Program-made: the position numbers and the translations under genes
Assembly: GCA_902806565.1 (NCBI GenBank)
Contig: CADCXA010000059.1
Location: 496,001 to 560,000 of the forward strand
Direction of reading: 5' to 3'
DNA from: Hypoxylon rubiginosum
Lineage: Eukaryota > Ascomycota > Sordariomycetes > Xylariales > Hypoxylaceae
Length of the DNA: 64,000 nt
Notes under the pieces: model-generated
The model's input: the letters and a program-made list of their open reading frames with translations, nothing else
What the model was told of the DNA's origin: nothing
The model's database searches: none
Shown: piece after piece, positions 37,223 to 48,160 of the stretch
Layout: every line of letters begins with the position of its first letter
Position numbering within the stretch: position 1 is the stretch's first letter

Positions 37223-38113
37223 ATGAAGCTCCGCACCGTCTTTGCTGGCTTCCTGGCTATTACAGATGTAGTCATGGCAGCCAGTCTGCCACTGCGCATT
37301 ATTTCGCATAATATCCGTTACGCGGCCACGTCGCGCGACACAAACGAAAGGCCATGGGCAGAGCGCCGCACCGGCCTCATCAACCAACTCAAGACCTCGA
37401 TCGCCAACGCGCCGTCGGCTAGCGCCGTCACCGTCATCGGCCTGCAAGAGGTCCTCGACGCCCAGCTGACCGACATCAAGAGCGGGCTCGGATCCCCGTG
37501 GACCCATATCGGCTTCGGCCGCGACGACGGCGCCAAGTCGGGCGAGTACAACCCGATCCTCTACCGGACCGACGTCCTCCGGCTCGTGTACAGCGAGCAG
37601 AAGTGGCTCTCGCCCACCCCCGACCAGGTCTCCTTCGGCTGGGGCGCCGGCAGCCGGCGGGTGGTAGTGATCGGCGTGTTCGAGCACGTCGCGACGGGGA
37701 CGCGTTTTATGCACGCGAACACGCACCTGGACAACGTGAGCTCGCAGGCGCGCAGCGAGGGGATCAAGGTGGCGCTGGCTCGCGTGCAGGCCGTGCAGGC
37801 GCAGTACGGCCCGCTGGGCGTGACGCTGACGGGCGACTTCAACTCGGACCCCAACGGCGACGCGTACGGCACGCTCGCGAGCACGGGGTACCTGACGGAG
37901 ATGTGGAACTCGGGCGCCGCGCGCCTCGGCACCAACCAGCTGACGTACACGGGCTTCTCGACCACGGGCGTGAGCCGCATCGACTTTGTCTGGTTCGGCC
38001 CCACGAGCGAGAATCGGTACTCGGCCTCGCAGTTCGAGTTCCTGACTGACTATATAGATGGCGTGTTCATCAGCGACCACAGAGCTGTGGTGGCGGATCT
38101 CACGCTCCTTTGA
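37223..38113 (+). CDS. Secreted endonuclease/exonuclease/phosphatase family protein, 296 aa
   Basis: One intronless frame of 296 residues with a signal peptide (cleavage near VMA/AS). All landmarks of the metal-dependent EEP fold (DNase I, sphingomyelinase, inositol phosphatase superfamily) are present in order: HNIRY (Asn), GLQEV (metal-binding Glu), NTHLDN, GDFNSDP (Asp and Asn), RIDFVW and ISDHRAV (catalytic Asp-His). It should hydrolyse a phosphodiester or phosphomonoester outside the cell or in the secretory pathway; the substrate cannot be told from sequence. GC content is high across the gene. It converges on the FAD-oxidase gene with only 122 bp between the two stop codons. Confidence 0.9.
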   Translation: MKLRTVFAGFLAITDVVMAASLPLRIISHNIRYAATSRDTNERPWAERRTGLINQLKTSIANAPSASAVTVIGLQEVLDAQLTDIKSGLGSPWTHIGFGRDDGAKSGEYNPILYRTDVLRLVYSEQKWLSPTPDQVSFGWGAGSRRVVVIGVFEHVATGTRFMHANTHLDNVSSQARSEGIKVALARVQAVQAQYGPLGVTLTGDFNSDPNGDAYGTLASTGYLTEMWNSGAARLGTNQLTYTGFSTTGVSRIDFVWFGPTSENRYSASQFEFLTDYIDGVFISDHRAVVADLTLL

Positions 38114-38235
38114 GTTAGGTACTGAGAGGCAAAGGCTAGTAATCTGCGCGCTCTAGCGAAAGGTGCATGTCTATATACCCGAGGTTGGATAAAATTGAGA
38201 GTAAATAATATGTGCATGATAATGGTGCCAAATGC

Positions 38236-40105
38236 CTAAGCAGTCCGACATAAATTTCCCGTAGTGAGGTTGTAATCCCAACCATCGCTGTCGACACCGG
38301 AGAGAACATATAGGCTGCTAGTCGGGTCGTATTTACTCTTCAATTCCGACAGAGCGTCGTAATTCTCCCCGTAAAAGTCGTGTTTCCACGACGAACTGTA
38401 AGGGTTTGCCTCGTTGATGTACGCGCCGGCGGTAGGCGCCCATTCCCGCCAAGCGACCTCCTGAACTTCCTCCGTCCAAGCTGCGGCCGCGGACAATGCG
38501 TCCTGTGGCGGAATCGTCAAGTCGATACTGGAACCGGTTGCAATGGTGTGCACGTAGCCGGTGCGCCAAGCAGGATTCAGTGCACCGCGCATACTAGTTT
38601 CTACTTGGGCCGTTCCACGGCCACTTTGGAGGTTGACGAGGAGCCTCGATCCGCCACCTTCGGTCTCGGCTTGCATCACCTGGCGCAGATGGTACTGCAA
38701 GCGGCAAATAGACAAGTCAGATAGGTCGGTACGTCCGAGCACCCGGCTCGAAATCAAACCGGTAGCGTCGCCGGCGCCGACGCTGGTGGATTGCAGGTAG
38801 TAGAAAAAGTCCACGTAGCTTGGGTATAGGACTGGCTCGGCGACTGAGACATTCAAGGCGTCGTGCTGGGATTGGGCTAATATAGAAGCGCGGACGGGCT
38901 CCAATAGAGCAGTGAGACTTTCGGCTGTCATGTTATATCCGAAATAGTCCATGGAGAGAGTGACACCGGTTGTCGACGAGACAGCATTGCCGCTGCCAGT
39001 CAAGCCTTGATCCATCGAGTCGGGGAGCGACTTCATAAAAGCCGCAAGGCCTGCCCAAGTGGCGTTATAGGACGTGCTATTCGTTGACAGACGCATGCTC
39101 AGAGTAGCAGCAACCACTGTCTCCGGGATGGGATGGGACCTAAGGACGTACTCGGTAACGACACCGTAGAGGCCAGGGCCGCCGCCACGGATAGCCCATA
39201 TGAGGTCCTGGTTTTGAACGTTGTTGGCCACCAAGATTTCGCCAGCCGTGGTGACAACGGTAGCCTGGTAGATGTTGTCGGCGGAAAGTCCGTAATGGCT
39301 GGAAAGTGGGCCGTAACCGCCGCCTTGGATAAACCCTCCTAGCCCTACGGTCGAGTCCTGGGCGCTGATGCAAACGCGCCCCTCGGCGGCGGCTGCCGCA
39401 GTGACCTCACCCCAGTTGCTACCACTACCAACTATCAAGACATCATCTACTCCGCCGGCTGGAAGCTGCCATTGGCTCTCATACTTGATTGACTTGAGGC
39501 TGTGTGTCCAGATGGAGAGCGCATGAGCACCGGGAGATCTATTGGTTTTTATTCCGTTTATTAGCAAACGGGCTCCTCGTTGGGATTTCATGTCTACCTA
39601 GGTATGTCCCTAGGTAGGGACGCTTTCCTCACCTGCCACTCAAGTCGTGGCCTGTGCCTTTGACGATAATGCGAATATCACGAGCGGAAGCCCATGCCAT
39701 GGCCGTGGAGATCTGTACCGCGCTGGTAGCGTTGACAATGAAGATGGGTAGTCCGCCGAGGTGGCATCCTAGGAGGGTCTCGTTATAGCCGCTCGCACCC
39801 GGGGGAAGGCAAGAGTCGTTGGCGAAGATGGGGTAGTCAATCGACTCCGGGGGGGATGCGTGGAAGGCCGACAGGGTCCAGCTGGTCTCAACCAGGCTGC
39901 AGGAGAGCGAGGAATTAAAGGGGTTGCCGGGATAGCATGATGAGGCTGCCGGGCGCGTGGCGATCAGCGAGCCGCCTAGCGTGTCGTTAAGAGCCTGCCA
40001 ATCCGCTGTGGTAGGCCAACTCGCGTCAGACGGGGTGACCTTGCAGGAAGCTCGAGCAAGGGCACCTACAGAAAGAGTGAAAGCGGCAATAAGAATGCCT
40101 GACAT
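38236..40105 (-). CDS. Secreted FAD-linked oxidoreductase, berberine-bridge-enzyme-like (VAO/BBE family), 591 aa
   Basis: Two exons (39633-40105 and 38236-39538, minus strand) give 591 residues. The 94-nt intron has a TTGCTAATA branch point and contains a TACCTAGGTA palindrome. A signal peptide (MSGILIAAFTLSVGALARAS) is followed by the FAD-binding PCMH/VAO domain: IVKGTGHDLSGRS, where His is the usual 8-alpha flavin attachment site, and GLGGFIQGGGYGPLSSHYG. The cysteine that makes the second flavin bond in bicovalent BBE-like enzymes is replaced here (AQDSTVG where CxxVG is usual), so the flavin is probably held by His only. A C-terminal BBE motif (NPYSSSWKHDFYGENYDAL) is typical. Such enzymes oxidise sugars, alkaloids or polyketide intermediates with O2; the substrate is unknown. 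Confidence 0.88.
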
Positions 40106-40572
40106 GACTTAGATCTGGAGTGACAAAGAATGTGGCCGTGTGGTTTCGCTTTCATATAGATATCTCTCACTTCGCAATATTGACCTAGGGAGAGAGTGTA
40201 CCATATGTTTAGTGCCTCACTGCCACCTGGAAATGACGATTTATGCGGAGGTGGTAGGGTGGAACGTCAGCGCGGTTACATGCTGTGTAACATTCTAGAA
40301 TACGTGTATTAGTAAGTCGGTGCAGAAAAAGCAGTGCTTACTTAAAGTAAAAAGGTACTTAACCCCATCGTATACGAGTAAGGCTCGAGTTCACAAGTAC
40401 TTCTACACAGGCCAACTATTATCAGGGCTTTAGTCTTTCGACCTTTTACGGGACGAGGAGTAATATTGGCTTGGATAGGGGCTAGTCATCCCTGATATCA
40501 TTGGCAATACACGAGCTAAGCAAGCTGAAGATTCTAAATGACGACTACAGGCGTATCTTGTACCTTGCCTAT
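40106..40572. other. Intergenic, no gene seen
   Basis: Short spacer with the FAD-oxidase promoter and the 3' flank of the glucosyltransferase gene. Nothing else was recognised. Confidence 0.6.
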
Positions 40573-43534
40573 TCAAACTCCCACAAAGCCATCTTTCCCT
40601 GTACCAGGTAGATCAAGAAAGCGACCGGTCGCATTGTTATGTATCAGGGTCTCAAAGGAGTTCATCACTACTTGGTCGTCAATGCCATCCGCTCGAGCTT
40701 TAGCAGCCAAGTATGAGCCTTCGGCGTGCCGCGCAAGTGCAATCGATCGTTGGGTATTCGGTTTTGCGGATGTCCAGATGCTTTTGTAGATACCTTGTAG
40801 TGGATAGGTGGCCATTCCAACAGTTGCTGTAGGAGGTATCCATATTAGTAGCGGAGCCGTACGAAGCAATTGGCTGAATAGAAGATAGGAAATTTACCTG
40901 TGAATAGCTTGCTTGACATCCCGGCAAGCCCTTTGCCAACACCCTTCACGGCCCCCAACGCACCCTCCTGCTGTGCGCCTTTGTACGGTAGAACGAAGAC
41001 GTCTGAAACTCCATCTACAACCCCATAAACGACGGCCCTGGCACCAGCCGCTGTCCCTGATTTCCAATCGGTAATTGTGCCAATATCGCGGACCTCTTCG
41101 CCGTAGAGATGAGGTATGTTTCGAAACCCCTCTGTAAATGCATAGGGGATGGTGACAAAACCGCCTGCGTAAGACTTGAAAAATTCAGCCACGCCGGATG
41201 CCGACGCAGCCGACATGGACGTCGTCAAGGTCATGCAGTCTCTCGTTTTACTCTTTTTACTGGAAGCAATATATCCTTCCATTCCGGGTGAGCGGCTCAT
41301 TAGATCCAACGCTTGCACCGGTTGATTCGCGCCGGGGTCTGACGATGTCACCTTTGATCGGTCTCTGTAGGCCTTCGCAGGTTTCACCACGATATCTGCG
41401 GCCGCTTTCGCCATGTCGCGGCTCACGCCAATCGCCGCAGACACTGTGCCAGTAATTGGTTCCCATCGCAGAGTCTCGATGACGATCTTCCGGGTCTCGT
41501 TTCTAAATTGGAGCATAGACAGTCAGCATTTATCCGGAGCGAACTTGTTCACAGTCGGCATTCAACGCACTTTTTCAGCCTTCTCACATCAATCCTGAGA
41601 TGACTTGCAAGTATCTCGACAGCAACCTTAGATAGCTTCAAGCGAGTGTTTTTCCTACGGTACACCCAAGCGGCAGGCTGACCCCTTATGAGATCACACT
41701 CCAGCTTGTGAACTGGTAGATTTGCGTAGAAGGACGCGGCCGCTGCTCTGACGCCTGTCTCGGCTTTCATTTTTACCGCGATCTCTTGCGCTGCTGCTTG
41801 AGCCTCGGGTGTTAGACACAATCGAATAGCCTCAACAAGGAGCTCTACGCTGAGAGATCGATGGGGAATGGGTTTAGGACCAGCACCGGCGGCGCTCACC
41901 ATATCTCCCCAAAATGGTTGACTAACGGAGATCTGGGTCAGCTAGTTGCCCACTGAGCTGTCGGGGACGAGGTAACAAACTCTCCGAAAAAGGGCACGAT
42001 GGTGGTAGGCCGTCCGTTGACGAGCCCACAGGCCGTTGTACCAGCGCCACCGTGGTGAATAACGGCAGCAACATGCTGGAACAGCCATTCATGTGGACAA
42101 TCACCCAAGTACATGACGTTTTCCGCTTCGGGGCCGCCGAGATTACTCCATCCCCGCGAAATCAATGCACGTACTCCCGACTTTTGAACAGCTTCTAGCA
42201 GCATCGAAGTCATCTTCTGCGGATCATCGATAACGATGCTTCCGAAGCCGATATAGATAGGTGGCGTACCGGCCCTAATGAACTCATCTAGCTCCGCTGG
42301 AGGGGTGTAGGCGGGAGGTTGGCGGAAGAAAAACCCACACACATCTGTATATACGTTAAGAAAGCAATGATTAAGAAGAAGAGTCTGAATTCCAGCAGAT
42401 AGATCAAACTTACCTATGTGCGGGCCCCAGTCGGCTGGCTTGGGGACTAATGCTGGAGACCAGCAGTAGGTGAAGGGAATTTTCAAAATCTCCGCAAGAT
42501 AGGGGCCGTCTGAGAAGGAAATATGTTCCAAGTCTAATGTGTCTCGCCATTCGTTGATGATATCGCCAAGCCTTATGGTTATGACTGTCAGCTTAACACG
42601 CGGAAGCATCTACTTATCTCCGAAGCATCTTAGGGGTATTCGACTCACCCTTGCCACGTCAGAAATTCGACCACCGAGTACGAAAGGGCATTCGCAACGT
42701 GAGGTTCGGTGCCAGAACCTCTTCCATTCTTGATGTTGGCCAACGGGTGGGGAAATTCTCTCGTCGTCGACCACGGCATCGTGAACATGAGATGCACCGG
42801 TATTCCGAGGGCCTGCGCGCAGTGCAGGTGACCAAAGCTCGGAGGGTTCGCCACTATCGCATCGGCAACGAACGGGGCCGCGGATACGGGATCCGGTTCT
42901 ATGCAGGACAGCCAGCAGCCGTGGAGCATCTCGGCCATCATCTTGCGCTTCTTCTGAATGTCGCCCGCGCGCAGGCTCTGCATGCTGGGGATAAGGCCGG
43001 GGTTGCGCACCATGTAGGCCATTAGCTCAGCGGGGTCGCCTCCTATAGGGTAGAACTCCAGCCCTGAATCGCGCACGAACTTGTCGAACACGTTATGCGT
43101 TGCAAGACGTACGCGATGCCCGTCTTTCTGCAGCTCGTGGCCGAGCGCGATGAAGGGTTGCACATCTCCGCGGCTCCCGACAACTTGTATGACTATATTG
43201 AGCTTGACCGGGAAAGGAGGCGGTTCCGCCACCTGGAACTGCGAGTATGGAGGTGATGGATCGGAATCCTTATCATTTTCATCTTGGGCACCATGTAATG
43301 GCTCGAGTTTTGAATGCCGGCGAATGTAGGACAGATATTTGACGATCGAGGAATCTACGTCGACATCGAGACGGCCATCATCTATTCGGTGTTAGTCTTT
43401 TCAATGGTTTACACTAGAGTATGTTATAGAATTGAACCTTTCATTACAGGATTCCTCCGGTCGAGCTCTGTAGGTGGAGGGTCAATGTATGGGGGTGGAC
43501 CGTCTACTCGATACTCATATTCCTGGGTTGCCAT
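40573..43534 (-). CDS. UDP-glucosyltransferase, sterol-glucosyltransferase-like (GT1/GT28 type), 853 aa
   Basis: Seven exons on the minus strand (43438-43534, 42649-43381, 42414-42571, 41981-42344, 41571-41921, 40898-41502, 40573-40826) join in phase to 853 residues. The N-terminus is acidic and Pro-rich. The N-lobe starts with [21 protein letters not shown], the nucleotide-sugar fold entry seen in fungal sterol glucosyltransferases. The C-lobe has the sugar-donor motif [20 protein letters not shown] and, across an intron, PFFGDQPFWG. The last 300 residues are a Gly/Ala-rich extension shared with many fungal relatives. The PH and GRAM domains of Atg26/Ugt51 are absent. Predicted role: transfer of glucose from UDP-glucose to a sterol or other hydrophobic hydroxyl compound in the cytosol. 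It is divergently paired with a secreted beta-glucosidase gene. Confidence 0.9.
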
Positions 43535-44164
43535 TGTCTGTAAAGATTATAACCGGCAGTGGCTGATATCGCTGGATAGGAACAGTGAAGAGGCCATCGG
43601 AAGATACAAGTAGTAGTTCGTTTTCCATTGGGCCACTCGCTGAGATTTGATCTCGGCAGTGCTCGTGAACTTAGGCTCCCGACTAAGTTGTTCTAGCATT
43701 TTTCTAAATTCGTACATCCCTGATATCAGGGGCCGGTTTCGAGGACGGTGGGGCCGGATACGGCATTGGTAGAGTGGCACTAGTCCCGGGTAAGGGGTAG
43801 CAGCGCATATACGCGTATTCGGTGTGAAAACCCATAGTTGGCCCACGAAGGTGCCTAGGTCCGCATCTATCTTGGCGGTCGCGAGTCATTACCCCATCGC
43901 TTCATTTGCTCCGTCGTTTTCTTTCATTACCTAGGTAGGCACTTACCTAGTAGACATTCGTGGCTATATTGCGCGGAACTTCATGGAGCATCATTTTGGC
44001 TAATTCTAAACTACCTCAAGGTTAAGAGACATCATGTGTATATATTCAGGGGGCAGAGACCACTTGCCGTGATATATAAAGTTGTTGTAATCTTTAGTGT
44101 GCGTATTAGGCATCTTTCGCACTCTATAGACGTCTCACCTTATTACTAAAATACCTGCCAAATC
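43535..44164. promoter_or_regulatory. Divergent promoter between glucosyltransferase and beta-glucosidase
   Basis: The 630 bp separate two opposite start codons. It contains a TATA box for the plus-strand gene, the palindromes ATACGCGTAT (43809-43818) and TACCTAGGTA (43928-43937), and no coding region. Shared control of both genes is possible but not shown. Confidence 0.5.
44073..44080 (+). promoter_or_regulatory. TATA box of the GH3 gene
   Basis: TATATAAA lies 85 bp upstream of the ATG at 44165. Confidence 0.55.
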
Positions 44165-46581
44165 ATGTTAACCAAGCTGAGAGGTATCTTTAGTGTCTTG
44201 ACCGTCTTTGCGGCCTCAGAGACAGTACTAGTTTCTGCGCCTCCCCGAGGCGAGACTTGTAAGTGCATTACAGGCCCACATTCCACGGCCATGCTGACAA
44301 GTCTGCGCAGCATGGTCCGAAGCCTTAGAAAAGGCTAGCGAATTTGTTTCGAATCTCACTCTCACAGAAAAGATTGGTATTGTTTCTGGCGGCTACCTCT
44401 ACCCCAGTTTAGCCTGCGTCGGGTCGATTGGGCCAATATCGCGTGTAGGTTTTGATGGCATCTGTTTCTCCGACGGCCCGGCTGGCGTTGCTCGCTCGGA
44501 CGGCGTCAGCGTATTCCCATCTGGCATCACCGTAGCGGCGACATGGGATCGTGAGCTCATATACAGGCGAGCAGTGGCTATAGGAGAAGAATTTAGAGCA
44601 AAGGGTGCTCACGTCGTCTTGGGGTGCGTTCATCGTCGATCGCGTCAAGTCGCCTAGCTTACCATCATATAGACCTAGTACGGGCCCCATGGGCCGTCAT
44701 GCTCGCGGTGGACGCAACTGGGAAGGTTTCGGACCGGATCCTTATCTTGCCGGCGTGTCGATGAACGCTTCTGTTTCTGGAATTCAATCCACCGGCGTTC
44801 AGGCATGCTCAAAGCACCTGGTTGCTAACGAGCAAGAGCTTCAGCGAACTTCATCAACCGCAGAAGACGGGACAGCAATAGAAGCCATCTCCTCGAATGT
44901 AGACGATCGAACGCTCCATGAACTATACCTCTGGCCATTCGCGGACGCAGTAAAGGCAGGCACATCCACAATCATGTGTGCTTATAACCGTGTCAATGGC
45001 AACTACTCGTGTGCAAACTCGGATATTCTCACCACTTTTCTCAAGGAAGAATTAGCATTCCCCGGCTATGTTATATCGGACTGGTTCGCCACCCATGGGA
45101 CCGAAAACTTCGCCAATGAAGGTCTTGACATTGAAATGCCTGGAAATGTCAGTACGCTGGCAGGGCCGGCTTACTTCGGCGATCGGCTTCTTGAAGCGGT
45201 CAACGACGGCATCGTGTCGGTGGAGCGCCTCGACGACATGGCTAAGAGAGTCATGTCTCCATATTTCCGTCTCGGTCAAGATGATTCTTTTCCGACGGTT
45301 GACCCATCTAGCGGCCCTGTCCTTTTGACTTATCAATTCGGTCATGGGTCTCCATTATCCGCGTATTATCCCGAAGTTGACGCTCGAGATGTTCGCGGGG
45401 AGCACGCAGCAATCATCCGAGAAATCGGTGCAGCGGGAACGGTGCTCCTGAAAAACATTAATGGAGCTTTGCCTCTGACTAACTCATCAAATGTCGGAGT
45501 ATTCGGTAACGATGCCCTTTATCCCACCGTGGGCTCCGTGTATCTTGACATAGGAGACCATTCGGAAGGCTTTGAATGGGGCACATACGACATCGGTGGG
45601 GGGTCTGGCACAGTCCGGCACACTGATCTTGTTACACCTCTGGACGCGGTTCAAGAAAAGGTCAAATCCTTCGGAGGGCGTGTGCAAATCCTTTTAGATA
45701 ACGACAAGATAGCGGAAGGACTATTCAAGACAATCTATCCAGTCCCAAAGGCATGTCTACTATTCCTTAAGGCGTACGCGACGGAAGGTGTGGACAGGTC
45801 TTCCCTAGATCTAGAATGGAATGCCACGCAGGCTGTAGAGAGCACCGCTGCTATTTGCCCCAATACGATCGTCATCATCCATGGACCTGGTGTAGTTCTC
45901 ATGCCGTGGGCAGATAACGAAAATGTCACGGCCATCTTGGCAGCCCATTATCCTGGCGAGGAAACAGGAAATGCCATCACAGATGTTCTCTGGGGAATGG
46001 TCGAGCCTTCAGGGAGACTTCCCTACACGATCCCCAAGACGCTCGCAGATTATGGACCGGATATTGTTGAATCCCCAGAAAGAAACGCGACAAACGGTTG
46101 GCAGTCTAATTTTGACGAGGGTCAGCTGATTGACTATCGTCACTTCGACGCTAAAGATATTGAACCGCTGTACGAGTTCGGTTTCGGTCTGTCCTACACC
46201 TCATCCGATATGAGTAATATCATCGAAGTCGACATAGCTGCGAATTTGTCTGCATTCGTGGATGAGTCACAAGGGATCGAGCCAGGCGGTTTTATTGACC
46301 TATGGACGCGTGTAGCTCGAGTCGCCGTCGAGGTGTCTAACACAGGCAGCAGGACAGGCCATGCAGTTCCACAGCTGTATGTTGCCTTTCCACAGGACAC
46401 TACACCCGAAGGAACACCGGCCAAAGTTCTCAGGGGATTCCATAAAGTCTCCTTGGATGCCGGCGAATCTATTGCTGTGCAGTTTGAGCTGACGAGGAGG
46501 GACGTAAGTTTCTGGGATCCGAGCGCCAAACAGTGGGTAATTCCTAAGGGAGCCTTTACTATGGTGTCCCACAGGGGTTAA
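44165..46581 (+). CDS. Secreted GH3 beta-glucosidase, 771 aa
   Basis: Three exons (44165-44258, 44311-44623, 44673-46581) give 771 residues. A signal peptide precedes the (beta/alpha)8 domain with substrate-binding GFDGICFSDGPAGV, PMGRHARGGRNWEGFGPDPY and KHLVANEQELQR. The nucleophile is Asp272 in VISDWFATHG. The second domain has the likely acid/base Glu507 (YATEGVDRSSL), and a C-terminal fibronectin-III-like domain ends the protein (VEVSNTGSRTGHAVPQLYV). It should release terminal beta-D-glucose from oligosaccharides or glycosides outside the cell. The stop codon lies about 20 bp from the start of an extreme A/T island, yet the gene itself is intact. Confidence 0.93.
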
Positions 46582-46599
46582 ACGGAAATAACTTAAATT

Positions 46600-47958
46600 T
46601 TAGTAATACACCTATGTTTATATATATAAATTAATATATAATAGGTTTATATATTAGATAACTATATATTATATATAATATATTTTTATATATATAAGTT
46701 ATATTTATATAATAAGGTTTATAAAATTTATTATTTAATATTATATAAATATAAATTTATTTATTTTATTAATAAATTTATATATAAATTATTATATAAG
46801 TTTATTAATATAATAAATTTTTTATTTTTATTTATTTTTTATTATTAAAATTTAAAGCTTGTTTTTTTTTTAAAATATTATTTTATAAATTTTAATATTA
46901 TTAATAATTTTATAAATATAATTTAAATATAAAATTTTATTTAATTAAAAGTTTTTTAATAATATAATTTTTAAATTAATATATAGTTTAATTATAATAT
47001 TATTTAAATTAATAAATAATTAATAAATAAATAAATTAATAAATAAATAAAAAAAAAATTATAAAACTTTATTTTTTTAATAAAAAAACTTTAATATTAA
47101 TTAAAAAAAATTATATAATAACTTTAATAAATTAATTTTTTTTTATTTTATTAATATTATTATAATTTTATTAATTAATTAAATATTTAAAATCGTTTTA
47201 TATTTTTTAAAATTCTTTTTTATAGTTTTATTATTTTAAATTTAAAAAAAATATAAATAAAATAAAAAAATCACGTAAAATAAGTTTTATTAAATTATAT
47301 TAATTATTAATTTTTTTAAAAAATAATAAAAAAAATTAATTAAATTTATAAAAAATTTATTAAACGTATATTAAAATATAACTAATTAATTAAAATTAGA
47401 TTTTTATAATATAAAAAAAGTTTATAATATTATTAACTTTTTTTTTTTTCTTTTTTTTTTTTAATTAAAAAATAAATTATATAATTAATATTTTTTATTA
47501 TATTTATAAATAACTTAATAAAATAAAAATTATATAAAATATAATTAATATTATTATTTTTATATTTTAAAAAATTATTTAAAAATATAAATATTAATTA
47601 ATTTAAATAAAAATTAAATTTAATATAATAATAATAATTAAATATTTAATAATTAAATAAGTTTAAATTTAATATAATTTTATATATTTTAATATTTATT
47701 TTAAAATTTATATATTAAAATTTAAGTTATTTTTATTAAAGTTTTATAAATAATTAAACTTTATATTTATAATAAAATTTAGTTTTTAAAACTTTAAAAA
47801 TATTTTTAAAATTTTAATAATAATATAGTATTTTTATTTTTATATTTAACTATAATTAAAGTTTTTAATTTTAATATATCTAGTAATTTATAATAATAAT
47901 CCGGTTAATAAAACAACTAAATAATATAAAAAAACTATATAAATCTGTTTTATTATTA
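46600..47958. other. Extreme A/T island, RIP-like
   Basis: About 1.36 kb with almost no G or C, made of A/T runs and short TTAATAAAT-type words. It begins about 20 bp after the beta-glucosidase stop and ends at two ATACGCGTAT palindromes. No open frame or conserved motif survives. Such blocks in Pezizomycotina usually come from transposons destroyed by repeat-induced point mutation, but here no source sequence can be recognised. Confidence 0.8.
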
Positions 47959-47959
47959 T

Positions 47960-47988
47960 ATACGCGTATAAAAAATCTATACGCGTAT
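47960..47988. repeat. Two ATACGCGTAT palindromes at the A/T island edge
   Basis: Copies at 47960-47969 and 47979-47988 mark the right edge of the A/T island; further exact copies lie at 43809, 57259 and 60928. The 14-mer CTATACGCGTATAG occurs at 47977-47990 and again at 57257-57270. Confidence 0.75.
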
Positions 47989-48160
47989 AGGGGCCCACTC
48001 TTATTCGCTTTAAACCCGCCGAATCGAATAGGGGTACCCGACATACAGTGTCCGCCAGACGGTGCTAGCCACTGTGTAGTACAGTGTCATTGGCACATCT
48101 CCTCCCTTTTGCCAAGTCGACCGAGTGGCGCTCTTAACAGAGCAGCAAGTAACTGTGATT

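Noticed and set aside
37208..38080. 290-codon minus-strand frame opposite the endonuclease/phosphatase gene
   Set aside because: Antisense shadow; the plus frame has a signal peptide and all catalytic motifs.
46600..47958. Nuclear copy of mitochondrial DNA
   Set aside because: No mitochondrial gene, tRNA or rRNA motif is visible and G/C is lower than expected; a RIP-destroyed element fits better, although neither is proven.
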